In this document: piece after piece, positions 32,501 to 38,336 of the stretch
Layout of the letters: every line of letters begins with the position of its first letter
Position numbering within the stretch: the stretch's first letter is position 1
Assembly: GCF_900094885.1 (NCBI RefSeq)
Contig: NZ_FMBL01000001.1
Coordinates: 1 to 64,000 of the forward strand
Origin: Bifidobacterium commune
GTDB taxonomy: Bacteria; Actinomycetota; Actinomycetes; Actinomycetales; Bifidobacteriaceae
DNA length: 64,000 nucleotides
Direction: 5' to 3'
Made by a program: the position numbers and the translations under genes
The notes under the pieces: generated by a model
Seen by the model: the letters and a program-made list of their open reading frames with translations, nothing else
Databases searched by the model: none
What the model was told of the DNA's origin: nothing

Positions 32501-32908
32501 AACGCAGCGCTTGACTGCGTTGATCCGAAGATGCGCAAGGACGACCACATGGTCTGGCTGCGCAAGCCACTGAACATCGGTTCTGTCAAGGCCGGCTTGG
32601 TCACCTCGCTCGGTTTCGGCCATGTTTCGGGCTTCGTCGCCCTCGTGCATCCGGGTGCCTTCGAAGCGGCCGTTGCCAACGAGTACGGCCAAAACGCGCT
32701 GAACGAATGGCGTAAGCGAGCCAACGAACGTTTGGCCCGAGGCGAGCGCAGGCGTCTGCTGGGCATGATGGGCGAGGCGCCTCTCTACGAGGAGGTCGAC
32801 AACCGTCGCTTCCACGAAGACAGCAAGTCCTACAACGCCCACGACGTAGAAAAGGCCATGCTTCTCAACCCGGACGCCCGCCTAACTGCCGACGGCTACT
32901 TCGAGTAA
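23504..32908 (+). CDS. fas: Type I fatty-acid synthase, single polypeptide
   Basis: This 3134-residue cytosolic megasynthase makes long-chain acyl-CoA from acetyl- and malonyl-CoA. Domain order and landmarks: acetyltransferase with GHSQG (Ser125); enoyl reductase from about residue 400 (AGMTPTTVNADIV, EMAGGGQ); dehydratase/hot-dog region to about 1350 (SGDFNPIHTSHRGA near 1255); malonyl/palmitoyl transferase with GHSLGEY (Ser1466); acyl carrier region with GVSSRRNQ (probable phosphopantetheine Ser1854); ketoreductase from about 2160 (VAVVTGVAPNSIAGQVVEGL); ketosynthase with VSACATAAVS (Cys2782), KHDTSTNAND (His2934) and KSLTGHAMGGA (His2975). The order matches mycobacterial FAS-I. ATG 23504 has GAGGAAAG upstream. 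All catalytic residues I looked for are present. A strong hairpin follows. Confidence 0.97.
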   Translation: MTETTFFLNRLSAEPHALVFGGQSTPWVSALADECTDPTLVQKLKAHAEASSRLLSAVTPDLLATMGGTVDLFGFEANSAKLGPAAESAASVPGIALTQLGALIDAEDLGYSVAQANPVAALGHSQGIIAEHMVEAIQAAGSIEAAGDAIDEILAIARLIGAAGTRQSRLLPVSTRSGEATPMLSVRGATKRQIETLVDRVVKPRGPIAFAVTNASDNYVLSGHPEDLVSFAIEVGKEHRRQAKLRDEKVRGGEVFDPTLEYLEVTVPFHSPLMSDAVEYTVKWAQACGLDADRARTLASEVLVSHVDWAARTDALLKSTDPTKLWIVDMGPGNTVGKLVGALVQGTGVGVVEADSEEARATLSTMEQDPARTQDWRKFAPKVISTPAGDKIRTKFSDLTGKPPVLLAGMTPTTVNADIVAAAANAGYWTEMAGGGQVTPAVFDRNVAELDKLLEEGRTIQFNAMFMDRYLWNMQFGPAGIVAKKRASGTPIDGVVVSAGIPELDEAKQLVSDLRAQGFPYVAFKPGTVDQIRQVVHIAKAVAPVCIIMEVEGGAAGGHHSWESLDVLLMDTYADVRACDNLVLVAGGGIGTPERAADYISGQWSRAYGKPDMPVDGVLIGTAAMTAKEAHTSPDVKRMLVETPGISPTPDDSDPFAPLGENWVPAGEVAEGGVASGLSHLHADIYELENASARCGRLLVRVMKHPEELESRRDEIIAALDKTSRPYFGDLDKMTYVEWAQRFAELSFPWADPTYADRFLHLLQRAESRVCDQESGEFASLFNSRADVENDPQAAIEKLRRVYPRAAEVTVTPTDVAWFPTLIHEYHKPMPFVPQIDNDLLRWWGQDQLWQSEDSRYCADSVRAIPGPISVAGITTVDEPVGSILGRFEDAALERTRELNGQTEPKQAFAELDAAVDAEEFIRKCPNISWVGHLMDNPAFGTPMGDKYYEIRHVGDEDGTQMFDLDIHLDTFWDNDPDGGLSKHAVRDIVIPLNVRPSESGLFPVVDRERLPRHVYEMLADTAGIGNVAITGDKLEHMPEIVEADDKQAFPYGQAHTSYTLSGNLGYDHEAATAGDMPGSLNASRIVPDALVGPAWPAIYAALGSVYVHGYPVIEGLLNAVHLDHQMELEITEEDLLSYVGETVNLTSWAEAYAESASGRVVTIHVTHTATDGTVLAHEVERFAVRGRSYSDELPVDVPDYGDYLAYRKHDTGAGTPFADGEGAEEDQVVDTPRRMLRRVMLTAPSEMTAFARTSGDFNPIHTSHRGAAVSGLKAPLVHGMWLSAAAQHVVQASDDKGAHYEIAGWTYNMYGMVQLNDEVEISVERIGKLRHGGMTLEVTCRIDGGIVSRGTAAVRAPRSAYVYPGQGIQQQGMVLDERAKSAAARETWERADKLTREKLGFSILAIVRDNPTTLTANGVTYHHPDGLLNLTQFTQVALATVAYAQTSRLREAGSDIWPAYFAGHSLGEYNALSSFAGIIPFETVLELVFQRGSAMNSLIDRDEQGRSNYRMAALRPNQFGLGDDGVDEYVKSVSEASGEFLQIVNYNLSGQQYVIAGTLKGLEVLNADCARRVKEYGGKPALMYVPGIDVPFHSMLLRKGVPDFRDKLDALLPEHIDYQRLVGRYIPNLVATPFEMTKEFARKIVDVVPSTRIQEALSDSGVWDYYAADEQKLGRLLFTELLAWQFASPVRWIETQAIMFGDRAQGGLGVESYVEVGLGNQPTLANLATKTLRLPDFSGSEVAVYNLGRDEQRVYMTDSDSLAQEQDEESDGLSVSGGERDVVSPNRQESAAADIQNVAVAAPVAPVASGERPADLSFKASDGIAMLLAYAAKVRPDQIGESDTTDTLTNGVSSRRNQLLMDISSELGVASVDGAAEASIDDLYALVNKVAPNYKPFGPVLSDIVRDRIRDLFGAAGVKMAQVEKRITDTWQLGRGWVDCVLSTLVLETREGTSSRGDDLAGLGSEQVSNVSAANTLIDAAVQKVAADHGVAVALPSAGGAGGLVVDSAALDAFAAKVTGTDGVLAKTARFVLDELGIKAPVADKDEDEDAVVVETVKAELGSDWVDQVAPRFDERKALLLDDRWATAREDLAHLYYNHDQTVTSLSFVGAGPEVANQAEWFASKSEADGDVITASAFNRIAVEARSDSKANQKASRFCDDVAVVTGVAPNSIAGQVVEGLLAGGATVIATSHSFKDSVKAWAKQAYREHAVGEAKLWLVPANLSSYRDVDALVKWVGTVSKKTTGATTTILKPAYEPSLFFPFAAPPVHGTMADSGELFESQARLMLWGVERAITGFAAIGGDTDVQHKLHVILPGSPNRGVFGGDGAYGEVKSSFDAIVTRARAEKDWSGRVTFAHPLIGWVRGTSLMGGNDPLVDVVERHGIRTYSTAEISQQLLDMADTEARKKAERAPLCADLTGGLGSEPIDIAALRAEAEADKANSAAADMGHSAETDSAKKGKMTLIKALPTPNPPRQAAVNFADWQNVTAEPEDQIVIVSIGELGPWGSGRTRAEAELGIHSNGSVDLSAGAVLELAWNMGLVTWQDSPNAGWYDVDGNLVPEEDIAERYHDEVVARSGLRPFENGMGSGDYQDDTASGEVEIYLDHEVTFNVPNEEIAQQYVVMDSEHTLVVQDEESGEWSVARQPGSMIRVPKRFAMTRTVGGQFPKGFDPVRWGIPASMLGEVDEIALWNIVTTVDAYLSAGFTPSEVLQTVHPSMVASTQGTGFGGMASMRKLYLDRFLGHEIPTDILQEALPNVVAAHVMQSYIGGYGNMVQPVSACATAAVSLEEGVDKIALGKADFVVTGAIDDIGVDSVIGFGNMGATADANVMYGKGISDRFFSRSNDRRRDGFVESEGGGTILVTRGDIALKMGLPVAAVVGYVHSFADGAHTSIPAPGLGALAAAQGGKNSQLVRQLAALGVTPDDIAVVSKHDTSTNANDSNESELHNSVQHAIGRNDGNPLFVISQKSLTGHAMGGAAIFQIDGITQLFKSGVIPANAALDCVDPKMRKDDHMVWLRKPLNIGSVKAGLVTSLGFGHVSGFVALVHPGAFEAAVANEYGQNALNEWRKRANERLARGERRRLLGMMGEAPLYEEVDNRRFHEDSKSYNAHDVEKAMLLNPDARLTADGYFE

Positions 32909-32965
32909 GGGGTAGCTTGTTACACCCCCTCGTGGGATGGGCTAACAGGTTGGTCGTTCGAATCT

Positions 32966-33005
32966 GTGCCGACCCTGCCAATCATGTTGTTGGCAGGGTC
33001 GGCAC
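32966..33005 (+). terminator. Hairpin after fas
   Basis: GTGCCGACCCTGCCAA (32966-32981) pairs perfectly with TTGGCAGGGTCGGCAC (32990-33005) over 16 bp with an 8-nt loop. There is no clean T-run after it, so it may terminate weakly or act mainly as an mRNA 3'-end stabiliser. Confidence 0.6.
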
Positions 33006-33014
33006 ATGTATAAT
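32987..33014 (+). promoter_or_regulatory. Possible acpS promoter inside the fas hairpin
   Basis: TATAAT (33009-33014) is a perfect -10 box. TTGTTG (32987-32992), 16 nt upstream, could be the -35 box, lying in the loop and 3' arm of the hairpin. The acpS start codon is about 165 nt downstream. Confidence 0.45.
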
Positions 33015-33182
33015 GTATATGGGAGTCGTGTGTTCATGGTGGTTCGCAACAATTGGTCCTGCAACGCTTTCGTTTTGTGGTGCAGCACTCTGCATATTTC
33101 TTCTCGGCCCGATAGCATGAACGGTATGGCGATGGATGAATCTGCGGCTTGATACTCAGTCGGCATGAACGAGGAGAATACA

Positions 33183-33767
33183 ATGCCCCCTAATTCGTAT
33201 GCAGCGGTACTCGGGCTGGGGCATGACGTTGTGGATGTTGGCGGGTTTGCAGCGCAGCTCGATCAGCCGGGATCTCGTATGAGGAGACTGTTTTCGGCGA
33301 GGGAGCTGCGACAGTCCGCGATGCGTGCCAATGCCAAGCACGATGATGAGGCGGCGCATCTGGCGGTCCGTTGGGCAGGGAAGGAAGCAGTGCTCAAGGC
33401 ATGGTGCGAGGCGCTGGGGGAGCGGGCGAATCCGTACACTCTGGATGATTTCCCTTGGTCGGAGGTGGAAATCCTTGACGATTCGCACTCGCGGCCGCAT
33501 GTGATGCTGAGTGCGCAGTGTGATGCGATGCTGCGGGAGTCGTTGTGCGTGTTGACTTCGCACGAAGTGAAACCGGCAAGGAGGGAGCGTTCTGTTACGA
33601 ATGCGAGCATATCGGTCGATGAGAAGGGGTCGGAAACATTTTCTGAGGGTTCTATCGTCGGTGATCGGGTCACTGCTTTCGATGCATCGTTGCGTTGGCA
33701 TATCTCGTTGAGTCACGATGGCACGATTGCCTCTGCCGTTGTGATTCTGGTATGTGTCGGGGCTTAG
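33183..33767 (+). CDS. acpS: Holo-[acyl-carrier-protein] synthase
   Basis: This transferase moves 4'-phosphopantetheine from CoA to a carrier-domain serine, here most likely in the FAS encoded just upstream. The metal-binding LGLGHDVVDV is at residues ~9-18, WAGKEAVLKAW lies near 62-73 and WHISLSHDGTIASAVVI near the C-terminus; all three are family signatures. A Ser/Glu-rich insertion of about 40 residues precedes the last block, making the protein longer than the usual 120-130 residues. ATG 33183 has GAGGAG at good spacing; ATG 33165 is the alternative. The pairing fas-acpS is typical of type I FAS bacteria. Confidence 0.9.
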   Translation: MPPNSYAAVLGLGHDVVDVGGFAAQLDQPGSRMRRLFSARELRQSAMRANAKHDDEAAHLAVRWAGKEAVLKAWCEALGERANPYTLDDFPWSEVEILDDSHSRPHVMLSAQCDAMLRESLCVLTSHEVKPARRERSVTNASISVDEKGSETFSEGSIVGDRVTAFDASLRWHISLSHDGTIASAVVILVCVGA

Positions 33768-33865
33768 CTGAACCGGTTGAGCGCCGTTGCGTTTGTGTCC
33801 TGTGGTGAAAACCGTGAATCTTCATCCGGACGGCGAAAAGAAAAATCAGTATGCTAGAATTTTGA

Positions 33866-33883
33866 TTACCTACCGGTCGGTAA
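33866..33883. promoter_or_regulatory. 18-bp palindrome, operator candidate for the GH3 gene
   Basis: TTACCTACCGGTCGGTAA is a near-perfect inverted repeat (8 of 9 pairs). Its form resembles operators of TetR-family repressors. It sits just downstream of a possible -10 box (TAGAAT, 33855-33860) and about 100 bp before the GH3 start, so a bound protein could block initiation. No regulator gene is adjacent. Confidence 0.55.
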
Positions 33884-33985
33884 CTAAGTGGTTACGGAGA
33901 TCGATTCGGGAGTAAGCCAAACGAACATAGACATGTCGCGCATAGCTCAGAGATGAGCCGTCGCGAAGTATGGAAAGGTTGCAGC

Positions 33986-36232
33986 ATGACCAATCAAGTG
34001 ACAAGCGCCAAGGAGCTCAGTGTTGAGCAGCAGGCCGCGTTGACCAGCGGTACCAATCCGTGGAGCATCGGCAAGGTCGAGGAAAAGGGACTGCCGAACT
34101 ACACGATCACCGATGGTCCTCACGGACTTCGCAAGGCCAAGAACCTCGATGGCATGGATGTCGATAAGGCCGTTCCGGCCACGTGTTTCCCGCCGGCTGC
34201 CGGCATGGCTTCGAGCTGGAACCCGGGTCTGGTGCGCGAGACCGGCGAAGCAATGGCTGAGGAATGTATCCAGGAACAGGTCGCCGTCATTCTCGGCCCC
34301 GGTATCAACATCAAGCGCAATCCTCTGGGCGGCCGTTGCTTCGAGTTCTGGAGCGAGGATCCGTATCTGGCCGGACATGAGGCGGTCGGCGAGGTCGAGG
34401 GCATTCAGTCGAAGGGTATCGGCACATCCCTGAAGCACTTCGCAGTGAACAATCAGGAGACCGACCGCATGCGTGTAAGCGCCAACGTTTCTCAGCGTGC
34501 GCTTCGTGAGATTTATCTGCCAGCCTTCGAGCACATCATTAAAACCGCCCAGCCTTGGACCGTCATGTGTGCCTACAACAAGGTCAACGATGTGTACGCT
34601 TCTCAGAACAAGTGGCTGCTGACCGACGTCCTGCGCGATGAGTGGGGCTTCGAGGGCATCGTGATGTCAGACTGGGGTGCGGTGCATAATCGTGCTGCCG
34701 CTCTGAACGCCGGCCTGAATCTTGAAATGCCGCCGACCAATACCGATGACGAGGTAGTGCATGCAGTGCGTGATGGCGAGCTCAAGCCGCAGCAGCTTGA
34801 GAAAATGGCTCAGGGCATGATTGATCTCGTCACGAAGACGCGACCGGCGATGGAGAAGGGCCAGGCCGGCTACCGTTACGATATCGACGCTCACGACGAT
34901 GTCGCTCGTCGCGCCGCTCATGAGGCCATGGTGCTTTTGAAGAACGAAGATGGCCTGTTGCCGGTGAAGCCCGGTACCAAGCTGGCCGTAATCGGCGAAT
35001 TCGCACGCACCCCGCGCTATCAGGGCGCCGGATCATCGCTGATCAACCCGAACAAGCTCACCAGCTTCCTTGACGCGTTGAACGAGCGCGGCATCGAGGC
35101 GGACTTCGCGCCTGGTTTCACGCTTGACGACGCCGATCAGGATCAGTCGCTCACCGATGAGGCCGTGAAGACCGCCGCTGGTGCCGAGACTGTGCTGCTG
35201 TTCCTCGGTCTGCCGGCCGCCGCAGAATCCGAAGGTTTCGATCGCACCACGCTCGATATCCCGGCCAAGCAGGTTGAGTTGCTCAAGGCCGTTGCCGCTG
35301 CGAACAAGAACGTTGTGGTCATTCTTTCCAACGGTTCCTCGGTTTCCATGCCGTGGGTTGACGACGCCAAGTCGGTTCTCGAGGCATGGTTGCTCGGACA
35401 GGCCGGTGGTGCCGCAACCGCCGATGTCGTCTTCGGTGACGTCAACCCGTCCGGCAAGCTCGCGCAGACCATTGTTGATGATTTGAGCAACGATCCGACC
35501 ATGCTGAACTGGCCGGGTGAGGAAGGCCATGTCGAGTACGGCGAAGGCATTTTTGTTGGCTACCGTTACTACGACACTTTCGACAAGCCCGTAACCTACC
35601 CATTCGGTTATGGTCTGTCCTACACCAACTTCGAGGTATCCGGTGCGAAGGCAGAGAAGACCGGTCCGCAGTCCGCACGCGTTACCGCCACGGTGAAGAA
35701 CACAGGTTCCGTTGCCGGCGCCGAAGTGGTGCAGTTCTACGTTGCCCCGCCGAAGGTGGCTGTCGCCCGACCGGTTCACGAGCTTAAGGGCTTCGAGAAG
35801 GTCTATCTTGAGTCCGGCGAATCCAAGGAGATCTCCATCGATTTTGATTTCCGTGCGTTCGCCTACTGGTCCGAGCGCTTTGAGGGTTGGAAGGTCGAGG
35901 CCGGCCGATACGGGATCGAGGTCGCCACGTCTTCCCGCGACATCGCGGACACCGTCTTCGTTGATCTCGAGGACGATGGCAAAGCTGCGAATCTCACCGA
36001 ATGGTCCACACTCAAGGAATGGAAGGAAGACCCTGTCGGCGGTCCGATCGTCGATAAAGTCGTTGCCGATCTCGACAAGCGCTTCGGACGCAACATCATG
36101 CCTGACAGCCAGCTGGCGGTGATGTTCCTCAACAGCTGTGTGGTCGGTGGCATGTCGATGCTGCTGGGTGTCGATGTCGGTCAGGCTCTTCGTGAAGAAC
36201 TGTTGGCAGAGTACGCCAAGGTCACCAAGTAA
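33986..36232 (+). CDS. Glycoside hydrolase family 3 beta-glucosidase-like enzyme
   Basis: The enzyme would release terminal beta-linked glucose (or a related sugar) from oligosaccharides or plant glycosides. The N-terminal TIM barrel contains TDGPHGLRK, LKHFAVNNQETDR and the nucleophile Asp229 in GIVMSDWG. The second domain (about residues 320-540) and the C-terminal fibronectin III-like domain (about 580-660) follow the usual GH3 plan. There is no signal peptide, so it acts in the cytoplasm on imported substrates. The C-terminus adds about 70 residues. ATG 33986 has GGAAAGG upstream. A palindromic operator candidate lies upstream; exact substrate is unknown. Confidence 0.9.
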   Translation: MTNQVTSAKELSVEQQAALTSGTNPWSIGKVEEKGLPNYTITDGPHGLRKAKNLDGMDVDKAVPATCFPPAAGMASSWNPGLVRETGEAMAEECIQEQVAVILGPGINIKRNPLGGRCFEFWSEDPYLAGHEAVGEVEGIQSKGIGTSLKHFAVNNQETDRMRVSANVSQRALREIYLPAFEHIIKTAQPWTVMCAYNKVNDVYASQNKWLLTDVLRDEWGFEGIVMSDWGAVHNRAAALNAGLNLEMPPTNTDDEVVHAVRDGELKPQQLEKMAQGMIDLVTKTRPAMEKGQAGYRYDIDAHDDVARRAAHEAMVLLKNEDGLLPVKPGTKLAVIGEFARTPRYQGAGSSLINPNKLTSFLDALNERGIEADFAPGFTLDDADQDQSLTDEAVKTAAGAETVLLFLGLPAAAESEGFDRTTLDIPAKQVELLKAVAAANKNVVVILSNGSSVSMPWVDDAKSVLEAWLLGQAGGAATADVVFGDVNPSGKLAQTIVDDLSNDPTMLNWPGEEGHVEYGEGIFVGYRYYDTFDKPVTYPFGYGLSYTNFEVSGAKAEKTGPQSARVTATVKNTGSVAGAEVVQFYVAPPKVAVARPVHELKGFEKVYLESGESKEISIDFDFRAFAYWSERFEGWKVEAGRYGIEVATSSRDIADTVFVDLEDDGKAANLTEWSTLKEWKEDPVGGPIVDKVVADLDKRFGRNIMPDSQLAVMFLNSCVVGGMSMLLGVDVGQALREELLAEYAKVTK

Positions 36233-36336
36233 GGACCTGAAGTAATCGAGCCATGTCGTCCGTGTTCGTTGCGGGTGGCGTGGCTCGTTCCATGCCTCGT
36301 GTATACTGGCCTTATCGCTGCGTTGGCAGACGACAC

Positions 36337-36410
36337 GCGGATGTAGCTCAATGGTAGAGCCTCAGTCTTCCAAACTGATTACGCGGGTTCGATTCCCGTC
36401 ATCCGCTCCA
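36337..36410 (+). tRNA. tRNA-Gly (anticodon TCC), CCA encoded
   Basis: The acceptor stem GCGGATG pairs with CATCCGC, followed by T and an encoded CCA. The anticodon loop between TCAGT and ACTGA reads CTTCCAA, giving anticodon TCC for GGA/GGG. The T-loop GTTCGATTC is standard. A TATACT box lies about 35 nt upstream. The 3' end is partly repeated at 36470-36484. Confidence 0.95.
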
Positions 36411-36469
36411 CTCCGCAGGGTCGCGGAAACGTTGAGATTCCAAGCAAAACAGACTGCAAACAATGGCCT

Positions 36470-36484
36470 TTCCCGACATCCGCT
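36470..36484 (+). repeat. Partial copy of the tRNA-Gly 3' end (possible att scar)
   Basis: TTCCCGACATCCGCT matches the tRNA 3' segment TTCCCGTCATCCGCT (36393-36407) at 14 of 15 positions, 77 bp downstream in the same orientation. Integrative elements that insert at tRNA 3' ends leave such duplications. No integrase gene remains, so this would be an old scar or chance. Confidence 0.4.
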
Positions 36485-36492
36485 ATCAATAG

Positions 36493-36553
36493 ACAATATG
36501 CCTACTTTCGGCCACAATAGGCTACTTTAGATCAAGATAAGCTACACCGTAGG
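36493..36553 (+). repeat. Three degenerate tandem units of about 20 bp
   Basis: Units start at 36493, 36514 and 36534. The first two share ACAATA and CTACTTT; the third keeps ATAAGCTAC. A further GGCTACACC lies near 36605. Together with the tRNA 3'-end copy they occupy the whole 36411-36650 spacer, in which I see no gene. Confidence 0.35.
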
Positions 36554-36706
36554 TCATAAAACGAGCCTTTTTGGCTGCGACGAGTGTGACCGGTTACATC
36601 TTTGGCTACACCTATATTTGAAGGAACTTGGTATTAGGATGAGTCCCGTTTGAGACGCTCGCGAACTGAGCGTGCGACGTGGCAGACAGGCAGGTGCGGA
36701 GGAAAC

Positions 36707-37441
36707 ATGACGGATGATGAGAGCAATGCAAGTCCCGAATCCACCAACGGCGTGTCTCGGGACGATGCTTTTTCGAGCAATCCGAATGAGGTTGTCGAAA
36801 TCATTGAAGGTAAGGTCGAGAAAGTCAGCGTTTCCAAGCATCCCGAGGCTTCGATTCCCCGGACCGAACTTTCTTTGGCGGATATCAAGCGCAGTCAGTC
36901 TCATCCGATGCGTTGGGTGGTCTATCTCATTGTTCTGCTGGCCGCCATCATCGCCCCGTATTGGCTCGGTCGTGTTCTGGCCGTGGAACGCACCGCGCAA
37001 GTGGTGAAGATTCTTAGTCATTTCTCACCGCAGGGTGTGGCCCTTATTTCCTGGACCGTTACCGTTTTCGCCCTTGCCACTTTCGCGCTTTCATTCGTGG
37101 AGTCGCATGCGTGGCTTTGGCGAAATCTGTTCCTGCTTTCGTTGGCGTTGGGGCAGCTCATCGGTGGTGTGAGCCTTCTAAAGTTCCGCTTCTGGTATTC
37201 GACCTACGTGGTTTACAATTCCTCTTCGGTACTTGTGAATGCCGCCAATCTGGGCATTATCGCGGCGTTGCTGGCCGCAGGCCTTTATGCGGCGCTGTTC
37301 GTCGGGCTGCTCATCGGCGTCAAGAAGGATTCGCCTCTGAACATCCTGACTCGCAGCTGGGTCTCGTTCCTCATGTTCTTCATCGTCGAGGCAATAGCTT
37401 TGCTGATCGTTCTTTTCACCAACCTCATTATCGCGTTCTAA
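36707..37441 (+). CDS. Hypothetical four- to five-span membrane protein
   Basis: The protein has 244 residues. The first ~75 are polar and acidic and probably cytoplasmic. Hydrophobic segments follow at about residues 76-97, 112-140, 145-165, 178-205 and 222-244. No motif ties it to a known family. ATG 36707 has GGAGGA upstream at correct spacing. It lies between tRNA-Gly and rpsO, both on the same strand, and seems to be an independent gene. Confidence 0.7.
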   Translation: MTDDESNASPESTNGVSRDDAFSSNPNEVVEIIEGKVEKVSVSKHPEASIPRTELSLADIKRSQSHPMRWVVYLIVLLAAIIAPYWLGRVLAVERTAQVVKILSHFSPQGVALISWTVTVFALATFALSFVESHAWLWRNLFLLSLALGQLIGGVSLLKFRFWYSTYVVYNSSSVLVNAANLGIIAALLAAGLYAALFVGLLIGVKKDSPLNILTRSWVSFLMFFIVEAIALLIVLFTNLIIAF

Positions 37442-37729
37442 CGCGGTTGATCGCACGTAATCTGCCTCGATTGACTTGTGTTCATGAGATGCAAAGTGTG
37501 ACGCAGTGGTTTGTGTGATAACTCCTGTTTTGTATCGCGATGGCGGCGAGGATTAGGGTATTGAGCTCGCATTTTCGCCGATTCCTCATTATTGCCAACG
37601 TTCCGAGCATGTGTGGTTGTGTTCATCCTTACCCATTAGTACAATTGGGCTTGGCGTGGATTCGCCCGCGGATAGAGAGCGCTCCGGCACAGGGCCGACA
37701 GCACCGCGCAGCAACCAGAGGAGGATGCC

Positions 37730-37999
37730 GTGGCACTTACGGCTGAGCAAAAGAACGAAATTATCACGCAGTACGCGACGCACGAGGGCGATACGGGATC
37801 TCCCGAGGTTCAGGTCGCGCTGCTGAGCAAGCGTATCTCCGATTTGACCGAGCATCTCAAGACCCACCAGCACGATCACCACTCCCGTCGTGGTCTGCTT
37901 TTGATGGTCGGTGATCGTCGTCGTCTTCTCGATTACCTGAAGAAGGTCGACATCAACCGTTACCGCTCTTTGGTCGAGCGTCTTGGTCTTCGTCGATAA
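37730..37999 (+). CDS. rpsO: 30S ribosomal protein S15
   Basis: This primary 16S rRNA-binding protein of the small subunit has 89 residues, the standard length. [15 protein letters not shown], the [13 protein letters not shown]-binding loop and [13 protein letters not shown] are conserved. It starts with GTG 37730 behind AGAGGAGG. pnp follows at 38337, the same order as in many bacteria, but with a terminator-like hairpin at 38009-38034 and a long spacer. Confidence 0.97.
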   Translation: MALTAEQKNEIITQYATHEGDTGSPEVQVALLSKRISDLTEHLKTHQHDHHSRRGLLLMVGDRRRLLDYLKKVDINRYRSLVERLGLRR

Positions 38000-38008
38000 C
38001 TGTTGTAT

Positions 38009-38034
38009 GCCCGGGCCCAGCGCTCGGGCTTTTT
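38009..38034 (+). terminator. Terminator after rpsO
   Basis: GCCCG (38009-38013) pairs with CGGGC (38025-38029), extended inward by G-C and G-U pairs, followed by TTTTT. It separates rpsO from pnp, so read-through or an internal promoter must supply pnp mRNA. Confidence 0.65.
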
Positions 38035-38102
38035 CAGATGTCGAGAATGAGAGAGTATGGCGGTGGCCCGCCTGAAACATATTCGCGTGTGAAGAAAACC
38101 GA

Positions 38103-38235
38103 CGGTCCTAAGGTGAGGACCGATAATTGAAAAGATCTGAGTGGATTTCGGTGTGATTTGCCGAAGACGTCACTTCAGACTGAGAAGTGAAATCGGCATG
38201 ACGGCGTGGATGCTGTGTGGCTGGGTATGCCACAC
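38103..38235 (+). promoter_or_regulatory. Three successive hairpins in the pnp leader
   Basis: Hairpin 1: CGGTCC (38103-38108) with GGACCG (38117-38122). Hairpin 2: GCCGA..CACTTC with GAAGTG..TCGGC (38160-38197). Hairpin 3: GTGTGGC (38215-38221) with GCCACAC (38229-38235). In Escherichia coli the rpsO-pnp spacer carries an RNase III-cut hairpin through which PNPase controls its own mRNA; these structures may serve a similar role. Confidence 0.5.
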
Positions 38236-38336
38236 GGGAGTGCAACCGGGCAATATTGATTGCAGCAGAAAAGCCAGAAGCCGACGAAGCATTTTGCAGT
38301 ATGTTGGAAATAGGAATTTAAACAAAGGAGGAACCC

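Noticed and set aside
32917-33120. Small hydrophobic frame between fas and acpS
   Set aside because: It spans the perfect hairpin after fas, has no ribosome-binding site and resembles no protein.
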